Of a stretch of 64,000 nt of DNA, positions 54,616 through 62,234 are shown in pieces. The position numbers were made by a program, and so were the translations under genes. Source of the stretch: Marinobacter azerbaijanicus (lineage in GTDB: Bacteria; Pseudomonadota; Gammaproteobacteria; Pseudomonadales; Oleiphilaceae); NCBI RefSeq assembly GCF_030250645.1, contig NZ_JASSVS010000003.1, forward strand, positions 1-64,000, written 5' to 3'. Numbering within the stretch: position 1 is the first letter of the stretch; each line of letters begins with the position of its first letter. Under the pieces are notes generated by a model. That model saw only the letters and a program-made list of their open reading frames with translations, made no database searches and was not told the origin of the DNA.

Positions 54616-54879
54616 ATGGATGAATTTGAATTCGACGAAGCCAAAAGCCAGGCCAATCTGAACAAGCACGGTATCGATTTCGTTGCTGCCCAAGGGCTGT
54701 GGAAAGATCCATACCTGCTGGAGATCCGCGCAAAATCAGAGGATGAGCAGAGGTTTTTGCTGATAGGCAAGATTGGTGAAAAGCACTGGTCGGCTGTCGT
54801 CACGTACAGGGATGCTCGTATTCGTCTGATTTCAGTCAGACGTTCCCGCAAGAAGGAGGTTGAGCTCTATGAAAGCTAA
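54616..54879 (+). CDS. brnT: BrnT family toxin
   Basis: An 87-residue RelE-fold ribonuclease toxin of the BrnT family. The start MDEFEFDEAKSQANLNKHGI matches the family rule (F-E-W/F-D-x-x-K-x-x-x-N-x-x-K-H-G), and the C-terminal RIRLISVRRSRKKEVELYE is the usual basic stretch. BrnT cuts RNA when free; BrnA neutralises it and represses the operon. It is the first gene of its cassette and overlaps brnA by 11 bases. Confidence 0.87.
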   Translation: MDEFEFDEAKSQANLNKHGIDFVAAQGLWKDPYLLEIRAKSEDEQRFLLIGKIGEKHWSAVVTYRDARIRLISVRRSRKKEVELYES

Positions 54880-55138
54880 AGACTTCGATAAAAAATTTGA
54901 GGAAGGTCAGGAAGATATTGTTGATGACCTGGACCTGTCGTCTGCTCGTCGCGTTAATCAGGAACAAAAGCGAATCAACGTCGACTTCCCGGCTTGGGTT
55001 GTGGAGTCGTTGGACCGTGAGGCTGCGCGCTATGGAGTTACCCGCCAATCGATCATCAAGGTGTGGCTGGTGGAGCGTCTTCAGGCAGAATCTGCTAACA
55101 AGCCGCTCAATGGTGACGCCGCAGGCGGCGCACATTAG
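54869..55138 (+). CDS. brnA: BrnA family antitoxin
   Basis: An 89-residue antitoxin. Its C-terminal half is a ribbon-helix-helix DNA-binding domain: RINVDFPAWVVESLDREAAR and YGVTRQSIIKVWLVERLQ. It binds BrnT and represses the pair. AAGGAGG lies 9 bases before the ATG at 54869, favouring it over an upstream TTG. The stop codon lies inside attC site 2, so the cassette is compact. Confidence 0.85.
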   Translation: MKAKDFDKKFEEGQEDIVDDLDLSSARRVNQEQKRINVDFPAWVVESLDREAARYGVTRQSIIKVWLVERLQAESANKPLNGDAAGGAH

Positions 55139-55151
55139 CGGAGCGTTATGT
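55093..55151 (+). repeat. attC site 2
   Basis: Ends TGCTAAC (55093-55099) and GTTATGT (55145-55151). CCGCTCAATGGTGACGCCGC pairs with the right arm (reads CATTAGCGG at its end) with about three extra unpaired bases on the left. Overlaps the brnA 3' end. Confidence 0.82.
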
Positions 55152-55184
55152 GTGCGTCACCTGCAGGCCATAGAAGGGAATCCT

Positions 55185-55586
55185 ATGACTAAGCATGTTG
55201 GCTCTTGCCTGTGTGGCACGGTGAGATTTGAGGTCCATGGGGACTTCGACAACTTTTACCTGTGCCATTGTGAGTATTGCCAAAAAGATACGGGATCGGC
55301 TCATGCGGCAAACTTGTTCTCGCAGTCAGCTAAACTGATCTGGCTGGCGGGTGTAGACGCTGTGACTTCCTTTACGCTTCCAGGTACTCGCCACAACAAA
55401 AGCTTTTGTAGCTCGTGTGGTTCGGCATTACCAAGCACCCAATTTACAAACCTGCTCGTTGTTCCCGCAGGGTGTTTGGATACTGAAGTCTCTGTATTGC
55501 CAACTGCGCACATATTCACATCGAGTAGAGCGGTTTGGGACGGGGCGATTGGTGACGTGCCAGAATTCGAGGGTTTGCCAGAGTAG
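55185..55586 (+). CDS. GFA family (glutathione-dependent formaldehyde-activating-like) protein
   Basis: A 133-residue GFA-fold zinc protein. Cysteines fit the family: GSCLCGTVRFEV, LCHCEYCQKDTGSAHA, FCSSCGSALPS. GFA/S-(hydroxymethyl)glutathione synthase members bind zinc and sometimes glutathione; most have unproven activity. The ATG at 55185 has GAAGGG upstream and starts right before the first CxC. It is a single-gene cassette between attC sites 2 and 3. Such genes are frequent cassette cargo. Confidence 0.85.
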   Translation: MTKHVGSCLCGTVRFEVHGDFDNFYLCHCEYCQKDTGSAHAANLFSQSAKLIWLAGVDAVTSFTLPGTRHNKSFCSSCGSALPSTQFTNLLVVPAGCLDTEVSVLPTAHIFTSSRAVWDGAIGDVPEFEGLPE

Positions 55587-55595
55587 GCGAAGATC

Positions 55596-55666
55596 ACATA
55601 ACCAGTGGCTGTTGGCGGACGCACCTTCGCTGGCGCTCCGGCACGCCGCAAAGCCAAGCGTTATGT
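55596..55666 (+). repeat. attC site 3
   Basis: Ends ACATAAC (55596-55602) and GTTATGT (55660-55666). The arms TGGCTGTTGGCGGACG and CGCCGCAAAGCCA pair over 13 bp with three extra unpaired bases (G, G, A) on the left, a classic attC fold. Confidence 0.88.
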
Positions 55667-55682
55667 GTGATGGAGAGAGTGA

Positions 55683-55994
55683 GTGACCGACGAAAAAGAA
55701 ACGAAGATTCTCCGGGAAGTTCTCAAAAAAGTTGAGGACACGAAGCCTGCCATCATCACAAAATCCTGGTTCAATTTGGGGTTGTGGATTGCAAGCGTTC
55801 TTATCCTGGCGGCCTTTTTTCAGTGGTATGAGTCCGCAGGGAATCCAGCCATTTTGTTAGCTGGAGGAGGATTGGTCGGCATACTGGTGGGCGCTATCTC
55901 AGTCATGCAGGCCGGCGAGAAAAACTGGCGTGTCATCAAAGGATATATGGATGCACCGGCCATCAGGAAAAAGCTTGATGACTCAGCCACATAA
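55683..55994 (+). CDS. Small membrane protein, cassette-borne
   Basis: A 103-residue protein with a charged N-terminal helix (EKETKILREVLKKVEDTKP) and two transmembrane segments (about residues 30-46 and 55-75), then a short basic tail. The start is GTG with GGAGAG upstream. No family is recognised. The stop codon lies in the left end of attC site 4. Small two-helix membrane proteins are common cassette cargo, function unknown. Confidence 0.7.
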   Translation: MTDEKETKILREVLKKVEDTKPAIITKSWFNLGLWIASVLILAAFFQWYESAGNPAILLAGGGLVGILVGAISVMQAGEKNWRVIKGYMDAPAIRKKLDDSAT

Positions 55995-56072
55995 CCAGTC
56001 AATTAAGTTCGTTCCGGCCTGCGGCCTCCACCGGACGCCCCTGACGGGCCGCCGCTTATTTCAGCGTTATGG
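55989..56072 (+). repeat. attC site 4
   Basis: Ends ACATAAC (55989-55995) and GTTATGG (56066-56072), 84 bases. Central part AAGTTCGTTCCGGCCT ... CCACCGGACG ... CGCTTATT recurs in site 6, so these two are closely related, unlike the others. Confidence 0.82.
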
Positions 56073-56333
56073 GGACAGCCGTCTCCGCCAGTAGCCTGGT
56101 CTTCTGGAGTGGTGAGCAAAAGCAACGACTATGATAGCTTGGTTTCTTTCGATGGTTACGAGGGAGAAGGGGAATCTATGAAGGATGAGTTGTTTTGCTC
56201 CGGATTCTGCGGCGTCATGGTTGACTGGAACCAGTGGGGGATAGGGTTCCTCAAGCAGCCCAATTGCTTGTTCGAAAGCATTGATCAGGCGTTCTCCGAG
56301 CCCAACTTCTTCCTGCTCATACCAGGAAGCAGC
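56067..56333 (-). pseudogene. N-terminally truncated ParE/RelE-type toxin
   Basis: On the minus strand the open frame reads WYEQEEVGLGERLINAFEQA, then HRFPFSLVTIER, IIVVAFAHHSRRPGYW and stops (TAA 56067-56069, inside the end of attC site 4). WYE...GLG and AHHxRRPGYW are the hallmarks of ParE/RelE toxins. The usual first 20 residues and a start codon are missing: the frame is closed by TAA at 56334-56336. It directly follows the intact antitoxin, so the toxin has probably been lost by deletion. Confidence 0.7.
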
Positions 56334-56362
56334 TTACCTGCTGACTCTCACTCTCAAGACGA

Positions 56363-56599
56363 TCAGCCTCTAATTCGATCTCTGGCGCGGGACAGAACTT
56401 CCTTTGCATCGAGCAGCTCTGCTTCTCCTGAATCAATCTGGTGGATTCTTCGGCGAATCTCACGGTCCCACGCTTCTGCAACACCTTCATCTGCAGGGCC
56501 ATCTAGGCTTGCCACCAGATCTTTGGCTAAAGCGGCGCGCTCCTGTTCGGAGAGCGTCATGGCAGCGTTTCTGAGGGTTTCGAGTTCGAGCGCAGTCAT
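56363..56599 (-). CDS. Addiction module antitoxin-type protein
   Basis: A 78-residue protein matching the addiction module component group (small helical antitoxins paired with ParE/RelE toxins): LRNAAMTLSEQERAALAKDL followed by VASLDGPADEGVAEAWDREI. It is on the opposite strand to the other cassette genes, as toxin-antitoxin cassettes often carry their own promoter. The ATG at 56599 has GGGA upstream. Its partner toxin at 56067-56333 is broken. Confidence 0.72.
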   Translation of the reverse strand: MTALELETLRNAAMTLSEQERAALAKDLVASLDGPADEGVAEAWDREIRRRIHQIDSGEAELLDAKEVLSRARDRIRG

Positions 56600-56649
56600 T
56601 TGACATCCCGCGGAGATAGACATAGGTAAATGATGCAGGATGTTTCACC

Positions 56650-56708
56650 CCATAACAAGTTAAAGCACTCAGACGGCGTAAACGTCACCGGTGTTTGAGG
56701 CGTTAGGC
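56650..56708 (+). repeat. attC site 5
   Basis: Ends CCATAAC (56650-56656) and GTTAGGC (56702-56708), the canonical GTTRRRY. The inner part pairs weakly (CTCA with TGAG, GACG with CGTC). Confidence 0.75.
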
Positions 56709-56727
56709 ACCAAAACTAGGATTGGCA

Positions 56728-57174
56728 ATGGCGAGGCTAGATACACGGTTGGAGGCAGAAGGAGCTGAGTTTTTGGTTCTGGGGCAGCTTTTGCTCCACA
56801 AAATTGCCTCCTACAAGACTTATACAAATATGCCTGGTTATGATCTGGTCGCGACAAACCCCGAGTCGAATAGATCTGCAATGGTTCAAGTAAAAAGTCG
56901 ATGGCGAACCGGCGCTGGAGGATTTCCAATCAAAAACTTCAACTGCGATTTCGTTGTTGTGGTGCTGCTGAACCGGGGCTCGAAGGATGGTAAAAGAGAC
57001 GTTATGCCTCCGAATTATTTCGTCTTCCCGGTAGCCATCGTGGAGTCAGCTCCACGAAGCGAAAACTGGGGCAAAGTAAACCTTAGAGACATTCCTGATT
57101 ACGAGGAATACAAAGAAAAATGGCACCTCATCGCTGACTTTCTGCACGATAAAAATGCCTCACAAATCAATTAA
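56728..57174 (+). CDS. Possible PD-(D/E)xK-fold nuclease-like protein
   Basis: A 148-residue cytoplasmic protein. An N-terminal helix with glutamate (EAEGAEFLVLGQLLL) is followed by GYDLVATN and then SAMVQVKSRW. The order E ... D ... QxK resembles the restriction-endonuclease-like (PD-(D/E)xK) active site, in the form known from small proteins with a Q replacing the middle acid. Activity is unproven. It is the last cassette gene and ends inside attC-like site 6. AGGA precedes the ATG at 56728. Confidence 0.55.
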   Translation: MARLDTRLEAEGAEFLVLGQLLLHKIASYKTYTNMPGYDLVATNPESNRSAMVQVKSRWRTGAGGFPIKNFNCDFVVVVLLNRGSKDGKRDVMPPNYFVFPVAIVESAPRSENWGKVNLRDIPDYEEYKEKWHLIADFLHDKNASQIN

Positions 57175-57230
57175 GTTCGTTCCGGCCTCCACCGGACGGC
57201 CCTGTCGGGCCGGCGCTTATTCAGCATTGA
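57161..57230 (+). repeat. Degenerate attC site 6
   Basis: Shares CAATTAAGTTCGTTCCGGCC and the following CCACCGGACG and GCGCTTATT with site 4, but the ends have decayed: CACAAAT instead of ATAAC and GCATTGA instead of GCGTTA. It marks the right edge of the cluster. Confidence 0.65.
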
Positions 57231-57352
57231 TCGCCATTCCTGAATGTCCGCTTTGCGACCCTTTAGAACACTCATGCGGTTCAGCTAGTAGGGCAAACTT
57301 GCAGCGACCTCCTTGGTGGTCAGTCGCTCCTCATCGTCATTGGCCCAGGGCC

Positions 57353-58234
57353 TCAACTACTCACCGGATAAGCCCGGAGCACCCGGGGGCTCCGGTGACG
57401 CGAGCCCAATCCCACCAGAACCAGCGGAACCACGATCATGGCACTGCCCACGGCGAACCAGAGGTCGGGCATCTCATTGAAACCAATCCAGCCAATCAGT
57501 ACTGCCCAGATCAGGCCGGTGTATTCGGCGCTGGTGATCTGGTTGGCATCGACCTGTTTGTAGGCCAACAATACGGTGATGTTGTAGCCCAGGATGAATG
57601 CGGCTGAGCCCCCGGCGCTGATCAACATGCTGCTGTCCCAGGCGGCGCCTTCCCAGATGGCCAGGGCACCGGCGGCGGGGATGATCAACAGGTAGTTCAG
57701 CAGCAGTTTGTGAACCGTGGTCTGCTCTTTGGGCAGTTTGCGTACCATGACGGCGTTGATGGAAAGAGACAGGGCAGCTGCCAGAGCGGCGATGGCGGCC
57801 CAGTTGAATTCCACCGGCCGCAGGATGACGACGATGCCGGCGAAGCCGCTGAAGACTGCGATAACGCTCAGTGGCGTGAGTTTTTCCCGGAATACAATGG
57901 TAGATAGCACCATAACCAGGATGGGTGCAGCGTAAAACACGGCATTGGCGGTGGCCAGCGGCAGGTTGCCCAGGGCAACTACCATGCACAGGATGCCTGC
58001 CAGGTGTATGTGGGCGCGCAGGGCATGGACCTTGAAGCCGGAGAACAGGTGCTTCCTGTTGAGCTGTCCTGCCAGGGGTAGTAACAACAGCAGGGTGATG
58101 ACGCAGCGCAGGAAGGCGAACTGGAAGATGGGGGCGCCGGGCTCCAGCAGTTTGATGAAGACGTCGGATATGATGGCCATGGCGTTGCCGATCACCAGCA
58201 GAAGGATTGCGCTGTTTACGGTTTTGCCTGACAT
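57353..58234 (-). CDS. EamA (DMT superfamily) transporter
   Basis: A 293-residue inner-membrane protein with ten hydrophobic helices in two EamA repeats; GNLPLATANAVFYAAPILVM in the first and SAEYTGLIWAVLIGWIGFNE in the second are typical. These carriers export metabolites or amino acids. The ATG at 58234 is chosen; a longer frame to 58459 reads through hairpin copy D. A C-terminal fragment of a related gene lies at 54345-54453. LysR lies divergent and may regulate it. Confidence 0.85.
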   Translation of the reverse strand: MSGKTVNSAILLLVIGNAMAIISDVFIKLLEPGAPIFQFAFLRCVITLLLLLPLAGQLNRKHLFSGFKVHALRAHIHLAGILCMVVALGNLPLATANAVFYAAPILVMVLSTIVFREKLTPLSVIAVFSGFAGIVVILRPVEFNWAAIAALAAALSLSINAVMVRKLPKEQTTVHKLLLNYLLIIPAAGALAIWEGAAWDSSMLISAGGSAAFILGYNITVLLAYKQVDANQITSAEYTGLIWAVLIGWIGFNEMPDLWFAVGSAMIVVPLVLVGLGSRHRSPRVLRAYPVSS

Positions 58235-58342
58235 GGGAACTCCTATTTCTGGTTTTGCTCGAAATTTGGGAGTTTGAGCCAGCGAAACAATTCTTCCCGG
58301 TGGCTCCCGTACTCCAGTGATACCTCTCAGTTGGGTGCATTC

Positions 58343-58451
58343 GCCGAGTGGGCAGATCTCTCCAAAACGCGCTCCTTCGGCACATCCATGTGACGCTCGG
58401 GCTCCGCCATCCATGGCTCCGCACGGTTTTGGAGAGATCTGCCCACTCGGC
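58343..58451 (-). repeat. Hairpin repeat, copy D
   Basis: Fourth copy, core on the minus strand. Arms 58343-58368 and 58426-58451 (26 bases) are perfectly complementary; a further helix GTTGGG (58330-58335) with CTCAAC (58455-58460, one G-U) may extend it across an internal loop. Core of 57 bases starts (minus) CGTGCGGAGCCATGGATGGC and ends CCGAAGGAGCGC. It lies between the EamA and LysR starts. Confidence 0.88.
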
Positions 58452-58485
58452 TCCCTCAACGTTGTGATGGCATTCTATGTCTGTG

Positions 58486-58525
58486 CTAATATCCGATAAA
58501 ATGATCTTTAATCCATCGGTATTAG
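58486..58525. promoter_or_regulatory. Inverted repeat at the LysR promoter
   Basis: CTAATATCCGAT (58486-58497) and ATCGGTATTAG (58515-58525) match over 11 bp with one extra base. They lie 12-50 bases before the LysR start and could be its autoregulatory site, also controlling EamA. Confidence 0.45.
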
Positions 58526-58536
58526 AAAATTAGATA

Positions 58537-59484
58537 ATGAAGCTTCCACCCCTGAAATCCCTTCCTGTCTTCGAAGCCGTTGCCCGGTTGAACAGCTTTT
58601 CGCTGGCCGCCGAGGAGCTGGCGGTGAGTCAGAGTGCGGTCAGTCATCAGATCAAGCAGCTGGAAACCTACCTGGGTGAGAAGCTGTTCTGGCGTAGTGG
58701 GCGGACGCTGACGCTGACCGACGAGGGGCGGCAGTATCTGGATGGGGTGGGGTCGGCTCTGTTGCAGATTGAGCGGGTGAGTGAGCAGTTGCTGGGGCAT
58801 GAGGAGTCGCGGTTGCGGCTGTCGGTGTTCAGTTCGTTTGCGGTGCGCTGGCTGGTGCCGCGGTTGCCGGATTTGCAGCGGGAGCATCCGCAGTTGGAGC
58901 TGTCGCTGGAGATGAGCAGTGAGAATCCGGTGTTGTCGGACCGGGTGGCGGACTGTTTTATTACCATCAAGCCGGCGTCGGCGGCGTTCAGTTATGAGTT
59001 GTTGTATACCGAGCGGCTGTTTCCGGTGTGCAGTCAGGATTACTGGCAGCGGATCCGGCGGGAGCTGGGGCGGGATTCGGAGGTTGAGGGGCGGGACGAG
59101 CCTGAGCTGTCGCCGGAGGAAGTTTCACGCTTTCCGCTGCTTTCGACCCACAGTATTTTCGACAGGGCCGCCGGTGACTGGGAGGCCTGGTATCGGGGGG
59201 TGGAGCAGACCATTCCCGGTTCCGCCAGGCTCCAGCATTTCAGTCATATGTTGCTGGCGCTGGAAGCGGCGCGGTTTCATCAGGGGATCGCGCTGACCAA
59301 TGATTACATGCTCAGTACGCGGAAGGATTCGGGGGATTTTGTGCGGCTGCCGTGCCATTCGGTGATGACCGGTGACAGCTTCTACTTTGCCTGGAAAACC
59401 AGCCGCCGGCGCGAGCGGGGGATTCAGATTCTGCGCCGGTGGCTGGTGGATGAGGCCATTCGCGGTGGCCTCAGGGCGGAGTGA
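58537..59484 (+). CDS. LysR-family regulator (GcvA-like)
   Basis: A 315-residue LysR regulator: helix-turn-helix at residues about 6-60 (LPPLKSLPVFEAVARLNSFS, LAVSQSAVSHQIKQLETYLG), then the effector-binding domain. The N-terminus LPPLxxLxxFEAVARxxSF is that of the GcvA-like group. It lies divergent to EamA (likely target) and ends 2 bases from the convergent ABC permease. The effector is unknown. The second half is notably GC-rich and uses G-ending codons heavily (many CGG, GTG, CTG). Confidence 0.85.
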   Translation: MKLPPLKSLPVFEAVARLNSFSLAAEELAVSQSAVSHQIKQLETYLGEKLFWRSGRTLTLTDEGRQYLDGVGSALLQIERVSEQLLGHEESRLRLSVFSSFAVRWLVPRLPDLQREHPQLELSLEMSSENPVLSDRVADCFITIKPASAAFSYELLYTERLFPVCSQDYWQRIRRELGRDSEVEGRDEPELSPEEVSRFPLLSTHSIFDRAAGDWEAWYRGVEQTIPGSARLQHFSHMLLALEAARFHQGIALTNDYMLSTRKDSGDFVRLPCHSVMTGDSFYFAWKTSRRRERGIQILRRWLVDEAIRGGLRAE

Positions 59485-59486
59485 TG

Positions 59487-60257
59487 TCAGAGGTACTGGT
59501 AGCGCAGTAAGCGGTGCTTGATGCGCTCCAGGATCACCTGATCGATTACAGCAGCCAGTATCGCGATGACCAGGATGTTGGTCATCACGCCGGTCATGTC
59601 TGCGATCTCGCCGGAATAGGCCAGGGACTTGCCGAGGCCGGCGCTGAAGCCGACGATCATCTCGGCCGAGATCAGGGCGCGCCAGGCATTGCCGAAGGCC
59701 AGCTGGGCCCCGGTAATCAGCTCTGGAGTAACGGCCGGGAAGTAGACCCGTTTGAGCATCTGCAGTTTCGACGCGCCCATTACCCGGGCCGCGGAGATAT
59801 GCACCTTCTCGACACTTTCGGTGGCGTTCATCACGCTCAGGGCGGTGGGGAAGAACGCGCCGATGGCCACCACCACAATGATCGGCATGTTGCCGAAGCC
59901 CATCAGGATCAGGAACAGCGGCACCCAGGCAATGGACGGGATGGACTGCAGGATGATGATGGCGGCTTTCAGGGTGCTGCGGACCAGGTTCAGGGTGCCC
60001 CCCACCAGGCCCAGAATGATGCCGAAGAACAGAGCGGCGCCGTAGCCGATGCCGAGGCGGCTCATGCTGTTGCCGAGCCCCTCGTAGAATTCGCCGCTGT
60101 TGAGTTCTTCCCACAGGCGTTGCAGGGCAACCGGCACATCCGGCATCAGGAAGTCCGGCAGGAACCAGGCCGCCACCTGCCAGAAGAACAGGATAATAGC
60201 GATAGCGGCTACATAGGCCCGCTTGCTGGCAACGCCCGTGGTCTGACTATTGCTCAT
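59487..60257 (-). CDS. ABC transporter permease (NitT/TauT type)
   Basis: A 256-residue permease with five or six transmembrane segments and the binding-protein-dependent loop SAEMIVGFSAGLGKSLAYSG in the position of the EAA motif. It belongs to the SsuC/TauC/NrtB group that moves sulfonates, taurine, nitrate or thiamine precursors. It is the third gene of the operon, 2 bases after the binding protein stop. The substrate cannot be told. Confidence 0.85.
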   Translation of the reverse strand: MSNSQTTGVASKRAYVAAIAIILFFWQVAAWFLPDFLMPDVPVALQRLWEELNSGEFYEGLGNSMSRLGIGYGAALFFGIILGLVGGTLNLVRSTLKAAIIILQSIPSIAWVPLFLILMGFGNMPIIVVVAIGAFFPTALSVMNATESVEKVHISAARVMGASKLQMLKRVYFPAVTPELITGAQLAFGNAWRALISAEMIVGFSAGLGKSLAYSGEIADMTGVMTNILVIAILAAVIDQVILERIKHRLLRYQYL

Positions 60258-60259
60258 GC

Positions 60260-61255
60260 TTACAGCTCACGCGCCTGTTGCCAGGACATATCCAGCAGGG
60301 CGTCGACATCAAACTCGCCTTCCACCTGCAGAATGCCCTGTTCCTGCATGATGGCCGCCAGTTCCTTCATACGGTTGATATCGTCCTCGGTCAGTTTGGC
60401 GCTGAAGTCGTTGGTCTTGATGGCCTCGGTAATCACCTGCTCACTGGGCACATCGCCCTGGTTACGGGATTTGACCACCGGCTCGCGGATGAAGTAGTCG
60501 GTGATATAGGGCGCTGCCTTTTCGGGCTGGTTCTCGAGCATGTCAATGGCCTCGCGCTGGGCGTCCAGTGCTGCCCAGAGTACGTCCTTGCGGTTTTCCA
60601 GGGTTTCCCCGGAAGTGATCACCACCATGCACGGGAAGGGCCAGACTTCGCCAATCTCATAGATCTGCTTGACCGGGGCCACCAGCTGCGCGATACGGTC
60701 ATAGGGTTCGAACAGGAAAGCGGCATCCACACGGCCACCCACCAGCGACTGCACCGCCACCGAAGGGGCAACACCCATGACATTCAGGTCCGACGGCTCC
60801 AGCCCGGCATTGGCAAGCATCACGCCCTTGAGCACGATATCCGCGGTGCTGCCCTGTTTCTGGGACGCGAGGTTCTTGCCCCTGAGGTCTTCCACCGATT
60901 CGATGCCGGAGTCTTCACGCACCAGCAGGGAATGATAACCGCGCTGCGCGCCCCCCACGATTTTCAGGTCCGCGCCCTTGGAAGCCCAGGTGAAGGCGTT
61001 GGAGAAACCCAGCACGCCGATATCCAGTTGGCCGCCAACAATCCCTTTGATCAGGTCGGTGCCGGAGGTGAATTCGATCAGCTTCGCGTCCAGGCCATAC
61101 TTCTCATACAGTCCTGCTTCGTAGGCCAGCATGGCCTGGGCATCGTCCATAACGCGGACATAACCGACACGGAATTCTTCTGCGGCTGTCGCCGGGCTGA
61201 TAACAGCCAGGCCCAGCAGGAAGGCAAAAAGGGGAGCCAGTAAAGAGCGGTTCAT
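60260..61255 (-). CDS. ABC transporter substrate-binding protein (SsuA/NMT1-like)
   Basis: A 331-residue periplasmic binding protein with signal peptide (cleavage after PATAAE). The NMT1/SsuA-like fold is shown by EFRVGYVRVMDDAQAMLAYE, GLYEKYGLDAKLIEF and LVGGRVDAAFLFEPY. It captures a small organic anion (sulfonate, taurine or similar) for the permease. It overlaps the ATPase gene by 4 bases. Confidence 0.85.
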   Translation of the reverse strand: MNRSLLAPLFAFLLGLAVISPATAAEEFRVGYVRVMDDAQAMLAYEAGLYEKYGLDAKLIEFTSGTDLIKGIVGGQLDIGVLGFSNAFTWASKGADLKIVGGAQRGYHSLLVREDSGIESVEDLRGKNLASQKQGSTADIVLKGVMLANAGLEPSDLNVMGVAPSVAVQSLVGGRVDAAFLFEPYDRIAQLVAPVKQIYEIGEVWPFPCMVVITSGETLENRKDVLWAALDAQREAIDMLENQPEKAAPYITDYFIREPVVKSRNQGDVPSEQVITEAIKTNDFSAKLTEDDINRMKELAAIMQEQGILQVEGEFDVDALLDMSWQQAREL

Positions 61256-62022
61256 GCCGTTTCTCCTTGGGAATCAGCGGGTGTGTGTTCATCAGTATCA
61301 ATGCCCAGCAGGTTCAGTACTTCCCGGCGGACATCGGCAAAAACAGACAGGTCGTGGGTTTTGGGGATGTGTCCCAGCTCCACTTCCTTTAAAACGGTGG
61401 CCGGGCGCTGGCTGAACACCATGACCCGGTCGGCCAGGTAGAGGGCTTCGTCCACATCGTGGGTGACCAGGACCACGGTCGGGCGTTCTTCCTCGATCAG
61501 GTCCTTGAGGACACTTTGCAGGGTCATTCGGGTCAGCGCATCGAGGGCGCCAAAGGGCTCGTCCAGCAACAATACCTTTGGCCGGGCGATAAAGGCCCTC
61601 GCCAGGGCGCAGCGCTGGCGCATGCCACCAGATACCTGATGGGGGTAATAATCCTCAAAGCCGGCAAGCTTTACTTTCGACAACCATTTATGGGCCTCTG
61701 CCAGGGCCATTTTCCGGGGCTTGTCCTGGAACTCCAGTGCCAGGGCAACGTTATCCAGCAGTGTCATCCACGGGTAGAGGGCGTGTTCCTGGAATACCAG
61801 GGTGCGCTCCGGAGATGGCCTGGCCACCGAGGCGCCGCCTGCGGTCAGGGTGCCGGATGAAGGCTGCTGAAGCCCGGCCAGCATGTGCAACAGCGTGGAT
61901 TTTCCGCAACCGGACGGACCCACCAGGGCGACGATTTCGCCGTTGCTGATGGTGGTGTCGAACTGCTTGATCACATTCAGGTCACCAAATGACTTGGTTA
62001 CCTGACTGAATTGAAGTTCCAT
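61252..62022 (-). CDS. ABC transporter ATP-binding protein
   Basis: A 256-residue ATPase of the SsuB/TauB group, first gene of the transporter operon. Walker A GPSGCGKST, signature VSGGMRQRCALARA, Walker B VLLLDEPFGALD and switch histidine in LVTHDVDEAL are all intact. A short inverted repeat GAATAT-N4-ATATTC at 62034-62049 precedes the start and overlaps its ribosome binding region. The 4-base overlap with the binding protein gene shows translational coupling. Confidence 0.9.
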   Translation of the reverse strand: MELQFSQVTKSFGDLNVIKQFDTTISNGEIVALVGPSGCGKSTLLHMLAGLQQPSSGTLTAGGASVARPSPERTLVFQEHALYPWMTLLDNVALALEFQDKPRKMALAEAHKWLSKVKLAGFEDYYPHQVSGGMRQRCALARAFIARPKVLLLDEPFGALDALTRMTLQSVLKDLIEEERPTVVLVTHDVDEALYLADRVMVFSQRPATVLKEVELGHIPKTHDLSVFADVRREVLNLLGIDTDEHTPADSQGETA

Positions 62023-62198
62023 ATAGCCTGCCGGAATATTTATATATTCTAAAATGAAATATCTATGAGGTATTTTATAACTAAAAAGATCGCAGTAAAA
62101 GCGCTTTTGAACCGAGATTCATAGGTTGTGCCAATCCCTGTGAGAGGCTGAGACAATAATGCAGTGGAGGCGGGAGGTACGGCAGTGGCGGGTTGTCT

Positions 62199-62227
62199 CA
62201 GCCGCACCCGATGCCCGGGTGCGGCTG
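62199..62227 (-). terminator. Hairpin after fadE
   Basis: CAGCCGCACCCG (62199-62210) and CGGGTGCGGCTG (62216-62227) form a 12-bp stem, 8 bases beyond the fadE stop on the minus strand. No U-run. Probably ends the fadE transcript. Confidence 0.6.
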
Positions 62228-62234
62228 AAAGCGA

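Larger units (their letters stand above)
54503..57230 (+). mobile_element. Integron cassette cluster without integrase (CALIN)
   Basis: Six attC or attC-like sites in the same orientation, 0.4-0.6 kb apart, separate small unrelated genes: BrnTA, a GFA protein, a membrane protein, a toxin-antitoxin remnant and a nuclease-like protein. Spacing, one-gene cassettes, stop codons lying within or close to attC, and lower GC than the flanks all fit integron cassettes. No integrase gene or attI is in the window, so it is a CALIN or the far end of a large chromosomal integron. It lies between an EamA remnant and an intact EamA gene. Confidence 0.8.

Noticed and set aside
54503..57230. Prophage or transposon as origin of the foreign genes
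   Set aside because: No phage structural genes, recombinase or transposase are present; attC-type sites between single genes explain the region better.
58235..58459. Longer EamA start giving 75 extra residues
   Set aside because: The extra part is a translation of hairpin copy D and intergenic DNA, not protein-like. Similar spurious frames cross copies A, B and C.
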